Assembly (NCBI GenBank): GCA_034435375.1 | Contig: DAOTXR010000096.1 | Coordinates: 20,485-84,484 of the forward strand | Source: DAOTXR01 sp034435375 | GTDB lineage: Bacteria > Chloroflexota > Anaerolineae > Aggregatilineales > UBA3940 | Direction of reading: 5' to 3' | DNA length: 64,000 bases | Part shown: positions 17,628 to 26,049 of the stretch, piece by piece | How positions within the stretch are numbered: the first letter of the stretch is position 1 | How the letters are laid out: every line of letters begins with the position of its first letter | Notes under the pieces: generated by a model | What the model saw: only the letters and a program-made list of their open reading frames with translations | Told to the model about the DNA's origin: nothing | Database searches by the model: none | Position numbers and translations under genes: made by a program

Positions 17628-18370
17628 GATCGGATTCCCTCTGCAAGCAGTTGCGCAATGTGTATGGTGCGCATGGCACTCCTGCGTTTGCGCAGCCCTC
17701 CCTCGATATGCATCAGGCAACTGACATCACACCCGACCACCAGTTCAGCCCCGGTCGCCTCGAATGCCGCCAGACGGCTGGTGAGCATTGCACCGCTGAT
17801 GTCGCCCATCTTGACGGCAAACACGCCGCCGAAGCCACAGCAGGTCTGTGGGTTGGCCTGTTCAAGCACACGCAGGCCCTGCACGCTGGCCAGCAGCGCT
17901 CGCGGCTGCCGGTCGATGTGCATCCCGCGCAGGGCGTGACACGAGGGATGGTAGACCACACTGCGCTCGAAGCGTGCGCCCAGGTTGGTGACGCCCAGGT
18001 GATCCACCAGGTACTGGGTGAATTCGACCACTCGCCCAGCCAGGGCCTGAGCGCGAGGACCATAGATGGGATCATCTTTGAACAGTTCGGGATAGTAGTG
18101 CACGATCATCGCAGCACACGAACCAGAGGGAACAATCACTGGCTCGTCTGTGTCACCCAGCACGTCAATGGTGTAACGTGCCATGCGATGGGCTTCATCC
18201 CAGAAGCCGCTGTTGAAGGCTGGCTGACCACAGCATGTCTGGCGGGGTGGAACATGCACCTTGACGCCTTGTGCCTCCAGAACATCCACGACGGCCTGCG
18301 CTACGTCGGGGAAAAGCGTGTCGAGGAGGCAGGTTGCGAACAGACTGACAGTATGGTGAGAAGCGCACAT
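17624..18370 (-). CDS. lutA: Lactate utilisation protein A, CCG-domain subunit
   Basis: 248 aa with two CCG domains (DUF224): C46-C47-G in PPRQTCCGQPAF and C177-C178-G in NPQTCCGFGG, which ligate iron-sulfur in heterodisulfide-reductase-like and glycolate/lactate-oxidising enzymes. First gene of lutABC on the minus strand. ATG 18370 is preceded by GAGGA at 7 bases; the frame runs 72 codons further but into the promoter region. It faces a FAD oxidase gene across a 172-base divergent region with paired operator-like repeats, suggesting shared control by lactate or a related metabolite. Confidence 0.93.
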   Translation of the reverse strand: MCASHHTVSLFATCLLDTLFPDVAQAVVDVLEAQGVKVHVPPRQTCCGQPAFNSGFWDEAHRMARYTIDVLGDTDEPVIVPSGSCAAMIVHYYPELFKDDPIYGPRAQALAGRVVEFTQYLVDHLGVTNLGARFERSVVYHPSCHALRGMHIDRQPRALLASVQGLRVLEQANPQTCCGFGGVFAVKMGDISGAMLTSRLAAFEATGAELVVGCDVSCLMHIEGGLRKRRSAMRTIHIAQLLAEGIRS

Positions 18371-18468
18371 AGGCAATCCTCGACCAGAGGCGCGGTTCAG
18401 TGTTGAAGGGGACAGTGAACGATGCTCTGCGATGATAACACAAACCCTGAACGTATTACATGCGAAGT

Positions 18469-18485
18469 CTGTCACAACTTGACAG
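18469..18485. promoter_or_regulatory. Operator-like inverted repeat 1, lut/oxidase intergenic
   Basis: CTGTCA-CAACT-TGACAG, a perfect 6-bp inverted repeat with a 5-base spacer. It overlaps the -35 (TTGACA at 18479) of the rightward promoter. A GntR-type regulator is one plausible binder, but none is encoded nearby. Confidence 0.45.
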
Positions 18486-18508
18486 CAGTCCCCGAAGTGT
18501 GATTTTAT
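18479..18508 (+). promoter_or_regulatory. Candidate promoter of the FAD oxidase gene
   Basis: Perfect TTGACA at 18479-18484, 18-base spacer, TTTTAT at 18503-18508. Transcription would start near 18515, about 28 bases before the ATG. It is bracketed by two operator-like repeats. Confidence 0.42.
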
Positions 18509-18509
18509 C

Positions 18510-18526
18510 CTGTCAGCTTTTGACGC
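18510..18526. promoter_or_regulatory. Operator-like inverted repeat 2, lut/oxidase intergenic
   Basis: CTGTCA-GCTTT-TGACGC: same left arm and same 5-base spacer as the repeat at 18469, right arm matching 4 of 6. The copies are 41 bases apart, about four helical turns, as expected for two dimers bound on one face of DNA. This one covers the predicted start point. Confidence 0.4.
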
Positions 18527-18542
18527 TTCTGGAGGATCAGAT

Positions 18543-19925
18543 ATGGCCGGGCTGGTTGCCGATGTGGTCATCTGTGGTGCTGGCATTGCGGGTGTCTCAG
18601 CCGCTTACCAATTGGCAGTGCGATACGGCGTTAGGAATGTCGTTCTGGTGGACGAACGCGCTCCGCTCACCTTGACCAGTGACAAGTCCACCGAAGCTTA
18701 TCGCAACTGGTGGCCGGGGCCAGACGACAGCATGATCCGCCTCATGAACCGCAGCATTGACATCCTTGAGGAGCTTGCCCGCGAAAGTGGCAACCGCTTC
18801 CTGTTGAATCGGCGAGGATATCTTTACGCCACTGCCGATCCGGACCGTGGGGCTGAATTTAGGAGGCTGGCTGAGCAGGCATCGGCGATGGGGGCCGGCC
18901 CGCTGCGTGTCCACCCAGGCACCGCAGACGATCCGGGCTACACTCCCGCCCCTGCCGAGGGCTTCGAATCTCAACCTGCTGGCGCCGACCTGATCCTCGA
19001 TCCCGCGCTGATCCAGGAACACTTCCCATACCTCTCCGAGCGAGTGGTCGCGGTACTTCACGTCCGCCGCTGTGGTTGGTTCAGTGGGCAGCAGTTGGGA
19101 ATGTATCTATTGGAGCAAGCATACGAGCATGGAGTTCGGTTTGTGAATGCCCGCGTCGAGGGTGTCACAGTCTCAGGTGGACGTGTTCAGGCCGTGAAGA
19201 TCAGCGAGCGCGGCGGCTCCATGACAGTCTCAACGAGACGATTTGTCAGCGCTGCCGGGCCGATGGTAAAAAGGGTCACCGCAATGGTTGGCGTGGATCT
19301 GCCTGTGTTCTCCGAGCTACACCTCAAGGTCTCGTTCCGAGACCACCGGGAAGCCATCCCCCGCAACGCGCCATTGCTAATCTGGCAGGACCCCCAGGTG
19401 CTGCCGTGGTCTGAGGAGGAACGGATCGTGCTGGCCGACTCTGATCAGACCAAGTGGCTATTGGGGCTGTTGCCGCCAGGCGTCCACGCACGCCCGGAAG
19501 GAGCTGCCAACAGCCAGAACATCCTGATCTTGTGGCCCTATCACACACCTCCTGTCAGGGAGGTGTTCCCACTGCCCGAAGATCCACTCTATCCTGAGGT
19601 TTCATTGCGCGGCATGTCGTGTATGGTCCCCGGTCTGAGCGTCTATTTCAACCGGATTCCCAAGCCCTATGTGGACGGCGGCTACTACACCAAAACGCGC
19701 GAAAACCGGCTTTTAAGCTGTCCCCTGCCTGTCGAAGGGGCTTACGTGCTAGGGGCTTTGTCGGGGTTTGGGATGATGGCCTCAGCGGCAGCCGCCGAGC
19801 TGCTGGCAGCACATCTTGTGGGCAACACGCTGCCTGACTACGCCCCCGCGTTCTGCCTGGAACGCTATCAGGATCGTTCTTACCAGGAGCTGTTAGGCAA
19901 GTGGGACTCGTCCGGGCAGTTGTAG
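18543..19925 (+). CDS. FAD-dependent amino-acid/amine oxidase (DAO family)
   Basis: 460 aa. N-terminal FAD-binding GAGIAGVSAAYQL at about residues 11-23, acidic end of strand 2 in VLVDERAPL, then the DAO-type fold with KSTEAYRNWWPG (about 46-57) near the expected covalent/flavin contact region. C-terminal GALSGFGMMAS closes the FAD site. No signal peptide. Relatives are sarcosine oxidase beta and D-amino-acid or glycine oxidases; the exact substrate is not clear. ATG 18543 has a strong GGAGGA 7 bases upstream. Divergent from lutABC, which suggests a joint role in oxidising small acids. Confidence 0.85.
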   Translation: MAGLVADVVICGAGIAGVSAAYQLAVRYGVRNVVLVDERAPLTLTSDKSTEAYRNWWPGPDDSMIRLMNRSIDILEELARESGNRFLLNRRGYLYATADPDRGAEFRRLAEQASAMGAGPLRVHPGTADDPGYTPAPAEGFESQPAGADLILDPALIQEHFPYLSERVVAVLHVRRCGWFSGQQLGMYLLEQAYEHGVRFVNARVEGVTVSGGRVQAVKISERGGSMTVSTRRFVSAAGPMVKRVTAMVGVDLPVFSELHLKVSFRDHREAIPRNAPLLIWQDPQVLPWSEEERIVLADSDQTKWLLGLLPPGVHARPEGAANSQNILILWPYHTPPVREVFPLPEDPLYPEVSLRGMSCMVPGLSVYFNRIPKPYVDGGYYTKTRENRLLSCPLPVEGAYVLGALSGFGMMASAAAAELLAAHLVGNTLPDYAPAFCLERYQDRSYQELLGKWDSSGQL

Positions 19926-19942
19926 TCTCCTGAGGGTGGACG

Positions 19943-19979
19943 GGGAGCATGGCCCAGAAACGCTGGTCGCCGTGCTCCC
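19943..19979. terminator. Bidirectional hairpin between convergent genes
   Basis: GGGAGCATGG (19943-19952) pairs with CCGTGCTCCC (19970-19979), a 10-bp stem with one G-U pair; inside it CCAG and CTGG pair again. It lies between the stops of the FAD oxidase and rocD. No U-run on either side. Confidence 0.6.
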
Positions 19980-20007
19980 TGTGTATATCGAAGGCCGGCT
20001 TGCATCC

Positions 20008-21231
20008 CTACAGCATCGTCAGCACATCACGGATGATGGGCAGCGCCCAGTCAAGTGTGGCCCTATCGATGACCAGTGGCGGCGCAAAACGGATCACATC
20101 CTCGTGTGTTTCTTTGGCCAGGATACCGCGGCGCATCAATTCCTCGGTGAAACGGCGCGCCCCGCCTGCTTCGGGCTTGAGCACCACGCCAATCAATAAC
20201 CCCTTGCCGCGCACATGGTCAATGTGCGGACTATTGATCTCCTCCAAATGATCGCGGAAGTACTGGCCCATCTCAGCCGCATTCTCGATCAGCCCTTCTT
20301 CCACGATCACCCGCAGGGCTGTACGTGCGACGGCAGCGGCCAGGGGGTTCCCGCCGAATGTTGAGCCATGATCCCCAGGGCGGAGAATGCCGAGAACCTC
20401 GCGTGATGATGCCACCACTGATACAGGATACACGCCGCCGCCCAGCGCCTTGCCTAGCACCATCACATCGGGTCGAACGTCTTCGTGATCGCAGGCAAAG
20501 AGCTTGCCAGTACGGCCTAGACCGGTCTGAATCTCGTCGGCGATAAACAGCAGATTGTGCCTGTCGCAGACCTCGCGAATGTGGCGCAGATAGCCCTCCG
20601 GCGGCACGACGACTCCCGCTTCACCCTGGATCGGCTCGATCAGGATGGCCGCAGTATTGGGCGTAATGGCTGCAACCAGGGCCTCAATGTCGCCGTAGGG
20701 GACCATCACAAAACCGGGGGTGTGGGGACCAAAATCGTCCTTGTACTGCGGCTCGCTCGAGAAGGAGATAATGGTCGTAGTCCGCCCGTGGAAGTTGCCC
20801 TCGGCGACGATGATCTCAGCCTGGTTACGCGGGATGCCCTTCACCGTATAGGCCCACTTACGTGCGACTTTGATGGCCGTCTCGACAGCCTCAGCCCCGC
20901 TGTTCATGGGCAGGGCCATCTCGTAGCCGATCAGGTCCAGTAGCTCTTTGTAGAACAGTGGGAGCTGGTCGTTCCGAAAGGCCCGCGAGGTCAGCGACAG
21001 ACGTTGAGCTTGCTCAATCAGTGCAGCGACAATCCGGGGATGGGCATGTCCCTGGTTGACTGCTGAGTAGGCGCTCAGGCAGTCCAAGTAGCGTTTGCCC
21101 TCCACGTCATACAGCCATACTCCTTCACCGCGTGTGCAGACTACATCGAGTGGATGGTAATTATGCGCTCCCAGCGACTCCTCAAGCTCGATCAACGACC
21201 TGGAATCTGGTTTAGTCTGAGTGGTAGCCAT
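20008..21231 (-). CDS. rocD: Ornithine aminotransferase
   Basis: 407 aa PLP-dependent class III aminotransferase that moves the delta-amino group of ornithine to 2-oxoglutarate, giving glutamate-semialdehyde. Motifs: YLDCLSAYSAVNQGHAHP at about 48-65, typical of ornithine aminotransferase; NSGAEAVETAIKVARKW at 110-126; ADEIQTGLGRTG at 231-242; PLP lysine K261 in LGKALGGG. It begins 9 bases after the ornithine carbamoyltransferase stop, so one operon handles ornithine both ways: to citrulline and to glutamate/proline. The ATG at 21231 fits the family start. Confidence 0.93.
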   Translation of the reverse strand: MATTQTKPDSRSLIELEESLGAHNYHPLDVVCTRGEGVWLYDVEGKRYLDCLSAYSAVNQGHAHPRIVAALIEQAQRLSLTSRAFRNDQLPLFYKELLDLIGYEMALPMNSGAEAVETAIKVARKWAYTVKGIPRNQAEIIVAEGNFHGRTTTIISFSSEPQYKDDFGPHTPGFVMVPYGDIEALVAAITPNTAAILIEPIQGEAGVVVPPEGYLRHIREVCDRHNLLFIADEIQTGLGRTGKLFACDHEDVRPDVMVLGKALGGGVYPVSVVASSREVLGILRPGDHGSTFGGNPLAAAVARTALRVIVEEGLIENAAEMGQYFRDHLEEINSPHIDHVRGKGLLIGVVLKPEAGGARRFTEELMRRGILAKETHEDVIRFAPPLVIDRATLDWALPIIRDVLTML

Positions 21232-21240
21232 GCGAGTCCT

Positions 21241-22173
21241 CTATATTTTACCGAGCAGCCACAACATCAATGCCTTCTGGGCATGCAGGCGGTTCTCGGC
21301 CTGGTCGAAGATGACCGAATCAGGGTGGTAAAGGATGGTCTCGTTGACCTCGTAGCCCTTGTGCGCAGGCAGACAGTGCATCACCAGCGTTCTGCGCCCA
21401 GAGAGCCTGAGCAGGTCCTCGTTGACCTGATAGGGTTTAAAAGTCCTCAGCCTGCGCTCTTTCTCCTCTGCAAAGGCGGGGTTGCTGAAGTGTTCCATAT
21501 TGATCCAGGTGTCGGTGTAGACGACATCAGCATCCTTCATCGCCTGGGCTGGATCGGAGATTTCCTCGTAGCGGTCGTTGGCCCGCAGGATGTGTAATTG
21601 TTCCTCGTCCACAGCAGGTGGGTCAAACTCCGGTACGCACAGTGTGAAATGCGCTCCGGCATAGATGCTAGCCATTGAAAGCGAATTGCTGACGTTGTTA
21701 GCAATGCCCACATAGACAATCTTGACGCCTTCGGTGCGTCCCAATTGCTCTTTCACGGTCATCAGGTCAGTGAGCGCCTGGGCCGGATGGTAACGATCGT
21801 CACATCCGTTGATCACCGGCACCTCAGACCCTCGAGCCAGCGCCACCAGGTCACGGTTATACATCATGCGGGCCATGATCAGGTTGGCGTAACGCGAGAT
21901 CACCTTGCCCTCATCGGCGATGTCAGCAATGCCCATCTGGGTGTGTTGGGTCTGAGCAAAGATGGCGTGGCCCCCCAACTGGGTCATGCCAACCTCGAAC
22001 GAGAAGCGAGTCCGCGTCGAAGTCTTCTGGAAGATCATTGCCAGCGTCTTGCCCTTCAGGGCCTCGCCCCAGGCATCAGGGTTCTTCTTGATGGCAATAG
22101 CCTGGTCAATGATGTGGTTGAAAGCTTCGGCTGAGATGTCGCGGACGGCAAGGAAGTGTTGCACCATGGTCAT
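21241..22173 (-). CDS. argF: Ornithine carbamoyltransferase-like enzyme
   Basis: 310 aa. Carbamoyl-phosphate loop STRTR at 52-56, DDRYHPAQ at 125-132, MHCLPA at 265-270 with the Cys used by ornithine carbamoyltransferases. It would make citrulline from ornithine. Odd point: the ornithine-binding loop, normally DxWxSMG, reads DTWINMEHF (221-229), so Ser is Asn and Gly is Glu; a related carbamoyl transferase with a different amine acceptor is possible. Co-transcribed with rocD. A TATAAT lies 45 bases upstream of the start. Confidence 0.82.
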   Translation of the reverse strand: MTMVQHFLAVRDISAEAFNHIIDQAIAIKKNPDAWGEALKGKTLAMIFQKTSTRTRFSFEVGMTQLGGHAIFAQTQHTQMGIADIADEGKVISRYANLIMARMMYNRDLVALARGSEVPVINGCDDRYHPAQALTDLMTVKEQLGRTEGVKIVYVGIANNVSNSLSMASIYAGAHFTLCVPEFDPPAVDEEQLHILRANDRYEEISDPAQAMKDADVVYTDTWINMEHFSNPAFAEEKERRLRTFKPYQVNEDLLRLSGRRTLVMHCLPAHKGYEVNETILYHPDSVIFDQAENRLHAQKALMLWLLGKI

Positions 22174-22217
22174 TCGTTTCCTTTTCGTTGCTCAAGGATA
22201 CGCTTGGTTATGATCGT

Positions 22218-22223
22218 ATTATA
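22218..22223 (-). promoter_or_regulatory. Perfect -10 element of the ornithine operon
   Basis: TATAAT on the minus strand, 45 bases before the argF-like start. The -35 region is weak (about CGCCGA at 17 bases). The 124-base gap holds nothing else that I recognise. Confidence 0.4.
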
Positions 22224-22297
22224 GCCCAAGGCCAGGTGCTTCGGCGCACTGCGTTTGTGAGGAGAGAGTCGCAAGACCTTCACCCGAAACACACCAT

Positions 22298-23614
22298 CTA
22301 CGGTGCGATGATCTGGAAGATCGCTCCACCCTGCATATCGGCTATGTATAGTTCACCTTCTTCATCCTCGCCGAAGCTGCTCAGGCTGAGGCCACTTTGC
22401 AGCAGTTCGACGGTCTGCCAGGTGCCATCGGAAGCATGGGTAAGGCCCCAGATGGTGCCAGAGCAGAAATCACCGAAGAAGTAGATGCCAACCAGCGAAG
22501 GGAACATCTGCCCCCGGTAAACATAACCACCGGTGATCGAGCAGCCCAGAGAGTGATCGTACTCGGCAATGGGTTGGATCAATCCAGTTAAATCGCAGGT
22601 CCGTGATGAGAAGCAATGCAAGCCCTCGGTGATCGGCCAGCCGTAGTTCTGGCCGCCAGGGCTGGATGCAGGTTGCCAGTTGATCTCCTCGAACTGGTTT
22701 TGACCCACGTCGGCAATGTAAAGGTCGCCTGTAGCCCGGTCAAACGAGTAGCGCCACGGATTGCGTAGCCCGGTAGCCCAGATCTCAGGGAGCGCCTCTG
22801 AGTTGCCCACAAAGGGATTGTCGGGCGGGATGGCGTAAGGCAGGGCGTGAACGTCGATCCGCAGCATCTTGCCAAGCAACGCTCTGGAGTTTTGGCCGTT
22901 GCCAAATGTGTCGCCTGCCCCACCGCCATCGCCCAAGCCAATGTAGAGGTAGCCATCTGGGCCAAAGGCCAGATGACCCCCATTGTGGTTGGGCGCTGGC
23001 TGCTCGACTTCGAGCACCACGATCTCGCTGGCAGGATCGGCGTAGTTCGGATCGTCCGTCACACTGAAACGCGAGATCACCGTCTGCCCCTGACGGCCGG
23101 TGTAGTTAACATAAAAGTAGCCATTGGTGGCATAGGCAGGGTCGAAGGCCAAGCCGAGCAGCCCGCGTTCGCTGCTGCCGGAGTTTACCCGATCAGTGAG
23201 GTCGAGAAAGGGCGTGGGAAGCAGCTCACCGCCCTGGATGATGCGAATCTTCCCCCGCTTCTCGATCACAAACAGCCGTCGACTTCCATCGCCAGCGTTG
23301 GCCAGCCCCACAGGCAATGCCAGGTCACCTGCTACAGCGCGTAGCTCGATCCGGACAGCACTAAGATCGGGGACGCTGTCCGTCGATAGCGGGGGAATTG
23401 GCTGATGCGGGGTCTCCGGCAGCACTTCTGAGGTCGTGGGGGCAGACGTGATGGCGGGCCGCTCCACGCTTGCAGTCGATGTTGGCAAAGGAGCCTGCCC
23501 AGCCGAGGCTGTGATCGAGCCAGCAGACTCCGGCTGAGATGGTGCCGTGCAGGCCACAGCACTGGCAATCGACAGGGTGAGGATTACAACAGCGGTCAAC
23601 GGTCGATCTTTCAA
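22298..23614 (-). CDS. Lipoprotein sugar dehydrogenase (GSDH/Asd beta-propeller)
   Basis: 438 aa. Lipobox ASAVAC puts the lipidated Cys at about 22, then a Ser/Pro/Thr-rich linker to about 75. The rest is a soluble-glucose-dehydrogenase-type six-blade propeller: SSERGLLGLAFDP, NHNGGHLAFGPDGYLYIGLGDGGG and GLRNPWRYSFD carry the His and Arg residues that hold PQQ and substrate in this family. It would oxidise aldoses outside the cell, handing electrons to an acceptor. It starts 28 bases after the MDR dehydrogenase, so it is probably the last gene of the ribA-type operon. PQQ biosynthesis genes are not in the window. Confidence 0.85.
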   Translation of the reverse strand: MKDRPLTAVVILTLSIASAVACTAPSQPESAGSITASAGQAPLPTSTASVERPAITSAPTTSEVLPETPHQPIPPLSTDSVPDLSAVRIELRAVAGDLALPVGLANAGDGSRRLFVIEKRGKIRIIQGGELLPTPFLDLTDRVNSGSSERGLLGLAFDPAYATNGYFYVNYTGRQGQTVISRFSVTDDPNYADPASEIVVLEVEQPAPNHNGGHLAFGPDGYLYIGLGDGGGAGDTFGNGQNSRALLGKMLRIDVHALPYAIPPDNPFVGNSEALPEIWATGLRNPWRYSFDRATGDLYIADVGQNQFEEINWQPASSPGGQNYGWPITEGLHCFSSRTCDLTGLIQPIAEYDHSLGCSITGGYVYRGQMFPSLVGIYFFGDFCSGTIWGLTHASDGTWQTVELLQSGLSLSSFGEDEEGELYIADMQGGAIFQIIAP

Positions 23615-23642
23615 GACATCCTCCCGGCAAAGTTTGCTCTAC

Positions 23643-24680
23643 TTATCTGTCCACATCATATCGGAAGATCACCTGGATGGCCGTGTCAGGGGCTTGATCA
23701 AGGAGTTGGTAGGCTCGAGCCGCCTCGGTTACAGGGAAGCGGTGTGTGATGAATCGCTCTGGCCTGACCAAGGGAATCATCTGCCAGGCAGTGTCGAAAC
23801 GCCGCTGGGGAGACCATCGCCCTCGGAGATCGGGGGCAATCGTGCTCACCTGGCTGCTAATCAGCCGGATGCGGCTGCGGTGGAAGCTCCCCCCCAGGTT
23901 CAACGTGACAGGTTTTTGCCCATACCACGATCCGACCACCACCCGTCCGTGGTAGCCAGTGATAGCGATGGCCTGATCGAGGGCTTGCGGCATGCCTGAT
24001 AGCTCGTAAGTCAGGTCGGCGCCGCGGTAGGGACGGCTTGACCTCAGCAGCGTATGCAGGCTGTCAAGCGCACCGCCCTCTTGTGGATTGAGGCTGGTGT
24101 GCGCTCCAGCTGCCAGTGAAGCCTCACGCCGCAGCTGGTAACTGTCGAGTGTCACCAGGCTTGCCAAGGGGAACCTTGCCAGCAGAGCTGTTGTCAGCAG
24201 GCCGACGATCCCCTGCCCAAATACGACTACCTGCTCGCCAATCAGCGGCTGGCCGTCGAGCACCAGGGTGAGGGCAGTCTCGATGTTGGGTAAGAAGACA
24301 GCTTGCTCTGGGCTGGTCCCGGCGGGTATGGGGATCAGCTCGTCAGGGGTGGCCGTAAAGTGGCTCTCATGAGGGTGGAAGGCGCACACTAGTCGGCCTA
24401 CCCATTCAGTGGGCACGCCGACTCCACAGGCGATCACCCGTCCTACTGCTGAATATCCGTATTTGAGCGGATATGCCAACCGGCCTTGGAGAGCGCTGAT
24501 GGTCTCGTCCACTGCCATGTCAGGCGGAACTTGGCCTCGGTAGAAGAGCATCTCAGTGCCGGCGCTGATCGCCGAGGCTAACGTTTGGACCAAAACTTGT
24601 CCCTCAGCAGGCTGGGGGACCGGTTCTTCGCATACGGCGACTTCACCCGGCATGGTGAAGCACACTGCCTGGCGGTTCAC
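23643..24680 (-). CDS. MDR-family (zinc-type) dehydrogenase
   Basis: 345 aa medium-chain dehydrogenase. GroES-like N-half with ISAGTEMLFYRG and YPLKYGYSAVGRVIACG; Rossmann half with VVFGQGIVGLLTTALLA (dinucleotide loop) at about 179-195. Substrate unknown; the closest feel is the uncharacterised BchC/threonine-dehydrogenase-like group. Chosen start is GTG 24680, which overlaps the ribD-like stop as GTGA and has GGAGGA just upstream; an upstream ATG at 24710 lies inside ribD. Fourth steps like this are not part of riboflavin synthesis, so its pairing with RibA and RibD is telling. Confidence 0.83.
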   Translation of the reverse strand: MNRQAVCFTMPGEVAVCEEPVPQPAEGQVLVQTLASAISAGTEMLFYRGQVPPDMAVDETISALQGRLAYPLKYGYSAVGRVIACGVGVPTEWVGRLVCAFHPHESHFTATPDELIPIPAGTSPEQAVFLPNIETALTLVLDGQPLIGEQVVVFGQGIVGLLTTALLARFPLASLVTLDSYQLRREASLAAGAHTSLNPQEGGALDSLHTLLRSSRPYRGADLTYELSGMPQALDQAIAITGYHGRVVVGSWYGQKPVTLNLGGSFHRSRIRLISSQVSTIAPDLRGRWSPQRRFDTAWQMIPLVRPERFITHRFPVTEAARAYQLLDQAPDTAIQVIFRYDVDR

Positions 24681-25393
24681 GCTGGCTCCTCCCAGGTGAG
24701 ATCGCCCCACACCAGCAGGTCAGCGCCCGCTTGCTGACAGCCAATATTGCGTAGGCGGGGGAGTTGCTCCCAACCTGTCGCTCCCAGATCATCTACCGCG
24801 TGGTAGCCTCCGGCCAGCACAGGTGCAACTGTCACCACGACATGATCGGCTAGGCGTTGACGTAAAAAGCTGGTGATCATCTGTGCCCCACCCTCGACCA
24901 TCAGAGTAGTAACCCCCATGCTGGGCAGACGATCAAGCAAGGCAGCCAAGTCAACCCGTCTCTGGTTGTCCATGGGCAGGCTCAGGATAGTGACACCTTC
25001 GGCTTTCAGTGCCGCCAGCCGGGCGCAACTGGCTCGGTTGGTGGTAGCGATAACCAGGCGCTGCGGGTCGTCCAGCAGATGGGCATCGGACGGAATGCGC
25101 AATGTACTGTCAACTACCACTACCCTGGGGTGACGCCCTTCTACTAAGCGCACAGTCAGACGGGGATCGTCGGCTAGCACCGTGCCAATACCTACGAGGA
25201 CAGCATCATGAGAGGCGCGGAGGAGATGTGTCGCGACCATTGATTCAGGTCCGCTAACCGGCGAGGATTGCCCCGCCCGGAGCGTCAGGCAACCGTCCAG
25301 GCTTTGTGCATAGCTGAGCGTAACCAGCGGTCTACCCGTATGCGTGCAGTGAGCAGCGGCTCGTTCAGGCAGGTGAGGGAGCCAGTCGATCAT
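24677..25393 (-). CDS. Stand-alone RibD-type pyrimidine reductase
   Basis: 238 aa, only the reductase (RibD C-terminal, dihydrofolate-reductase-like) half; the N-terminal deaminase is absent. Motifs SYAQSLDGCL (about 27-36), LLRASHDAVLVGIGTVLADDPRL (about 57-79, split by family convention) and VEGGAQMITSFL (about 173-184). The family reduces the ribosyl side chain of the RibA product to ribityl with NADPH. It overlaps ribA by 29 bases and the MDR gene by 4, so it is translationally coupled to both. No ribB, ribE or ribH is present in the window. Confidence 0.88.
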   Translation of the reverse strand: MIDWLPHLPERAAAHCTHTGRPLVTLSYAQSLDGCLTLRAGQSSPVSGPESMVATHLLRASHDAVLVGIGTVLADDPRLTVRLVEGRHPRVVVVDSTLRIPSDAHLLDDPQRLVIATTNRASCARLAALKAEGVTILSLPMDNQRRVDLAALLDRLPSMGVTTLMVEGGAQMITSFLRQRLADHVVVTVAPVLAGGYHAVDDLGATGWEQLPRLRNIGCQQAGADLLVWGDLTWEEPA

Positions 25394-26030
25394 TGGACTC
25401 CTTGCGCGAACGCCCCTGGGGAGGCTCCCATGGGAGGCTGAGTTGGTGGTTCATGCGCTCGGCTTTGGTGCGTAGGTAACCGATGTTCTCTGGGTTGGCG
25501 TCAGCCTCCAACGGCACCCGATCAATCACATCGATCCCCAAGGCTCGCAGCGATGTGATTTTGGCTGGGTTATTGGTCATTAGCCTGATCGATTTCACCC
25601 CTAGGTCTTCGAGGATGCGGGCCGCCAGGGTGTAATCGCGCTCGTCAGCCTGGTGGCCCAGCACTAGGTTGGCCTCGACAGTGTCGTAACCTTCATCCTG
25701 CAGATTGTAAGCGCGAAGTTTATCGAGCAGCCCGATCCCCCGCCCTTCCTGGCGCAGGTAGATGATGACGCCCAGGCCAGCCTGGGCGACCAGGCTCATG
25801 GCGCGATGGAGCTGCTCCCCACAGTCGCAACGCCGAGAGCCTAGCACGTCACCCGTAAAGCACTCCGAGTGGACACGCGCCAGCACAGCGTGCTGGCCTT
25901 CAACCGTCCCCATGATCAGAGCCAGATGTTCTTTGTTGTCGTGGTTGTTGGTGTAGTAGCAGAGTTGGAACTCACCCTCTGCAGTAGGAATGCGTGCGTG
26001 CTCCAGTCGGGTTACGATCAGGTCATCCAT
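25365..26030 (-). CDS. ribA: GTP cyclohydrolase II, stand-alone
   Basis: 221 aa, without the DHBP synthase domain fused in many RibBA proteins. Opens GTP to a diaminopyrimidine ribotide, formate and pyrophosphate. Zinc site Cys residues in ECFTGDVLGSRRCDCG (about 55-70), active-site RQEGRGIGLL (about 93-102), and LRAYNLQD, which keeps the Tyr equivalent to E. coli Tyr105; so normal full hydrolysis with formate release is expected. LMTNNP near 150 is also conserved. It follows the UPF0104 gene by 19 bases. Confidence 0.94.
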   Translation of the reverse strand: MDDLIVTRLEHARIPTAEGEFQLCYYTNNHDNKEHLALIMGTVEGQHAVLARVHSECFTGDVLGSRRCDCGEQLHRAMSLVAQAGLGVIIYLRQEGRGIGLLDKLRAYNLQDEGYDTVEANLVLGHQADERDYTLAARILEDLGVKSIRLMTNNPAKITSLRALGIDVIDRVPLEADANPENIGYLRTKAERMNHQLSLPWEPPQGRSRKESNDRLAPSPA

Positions 26031-26049
26031 AGACCACCTCGATTATTCG

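Noticed and set aside
17181..17939. Plus-strand open frame of 252 codons across lutA/lutB
   Set aside because: Antisense to lutB iron-sulfur and LUD motifs; no recognisable protein.
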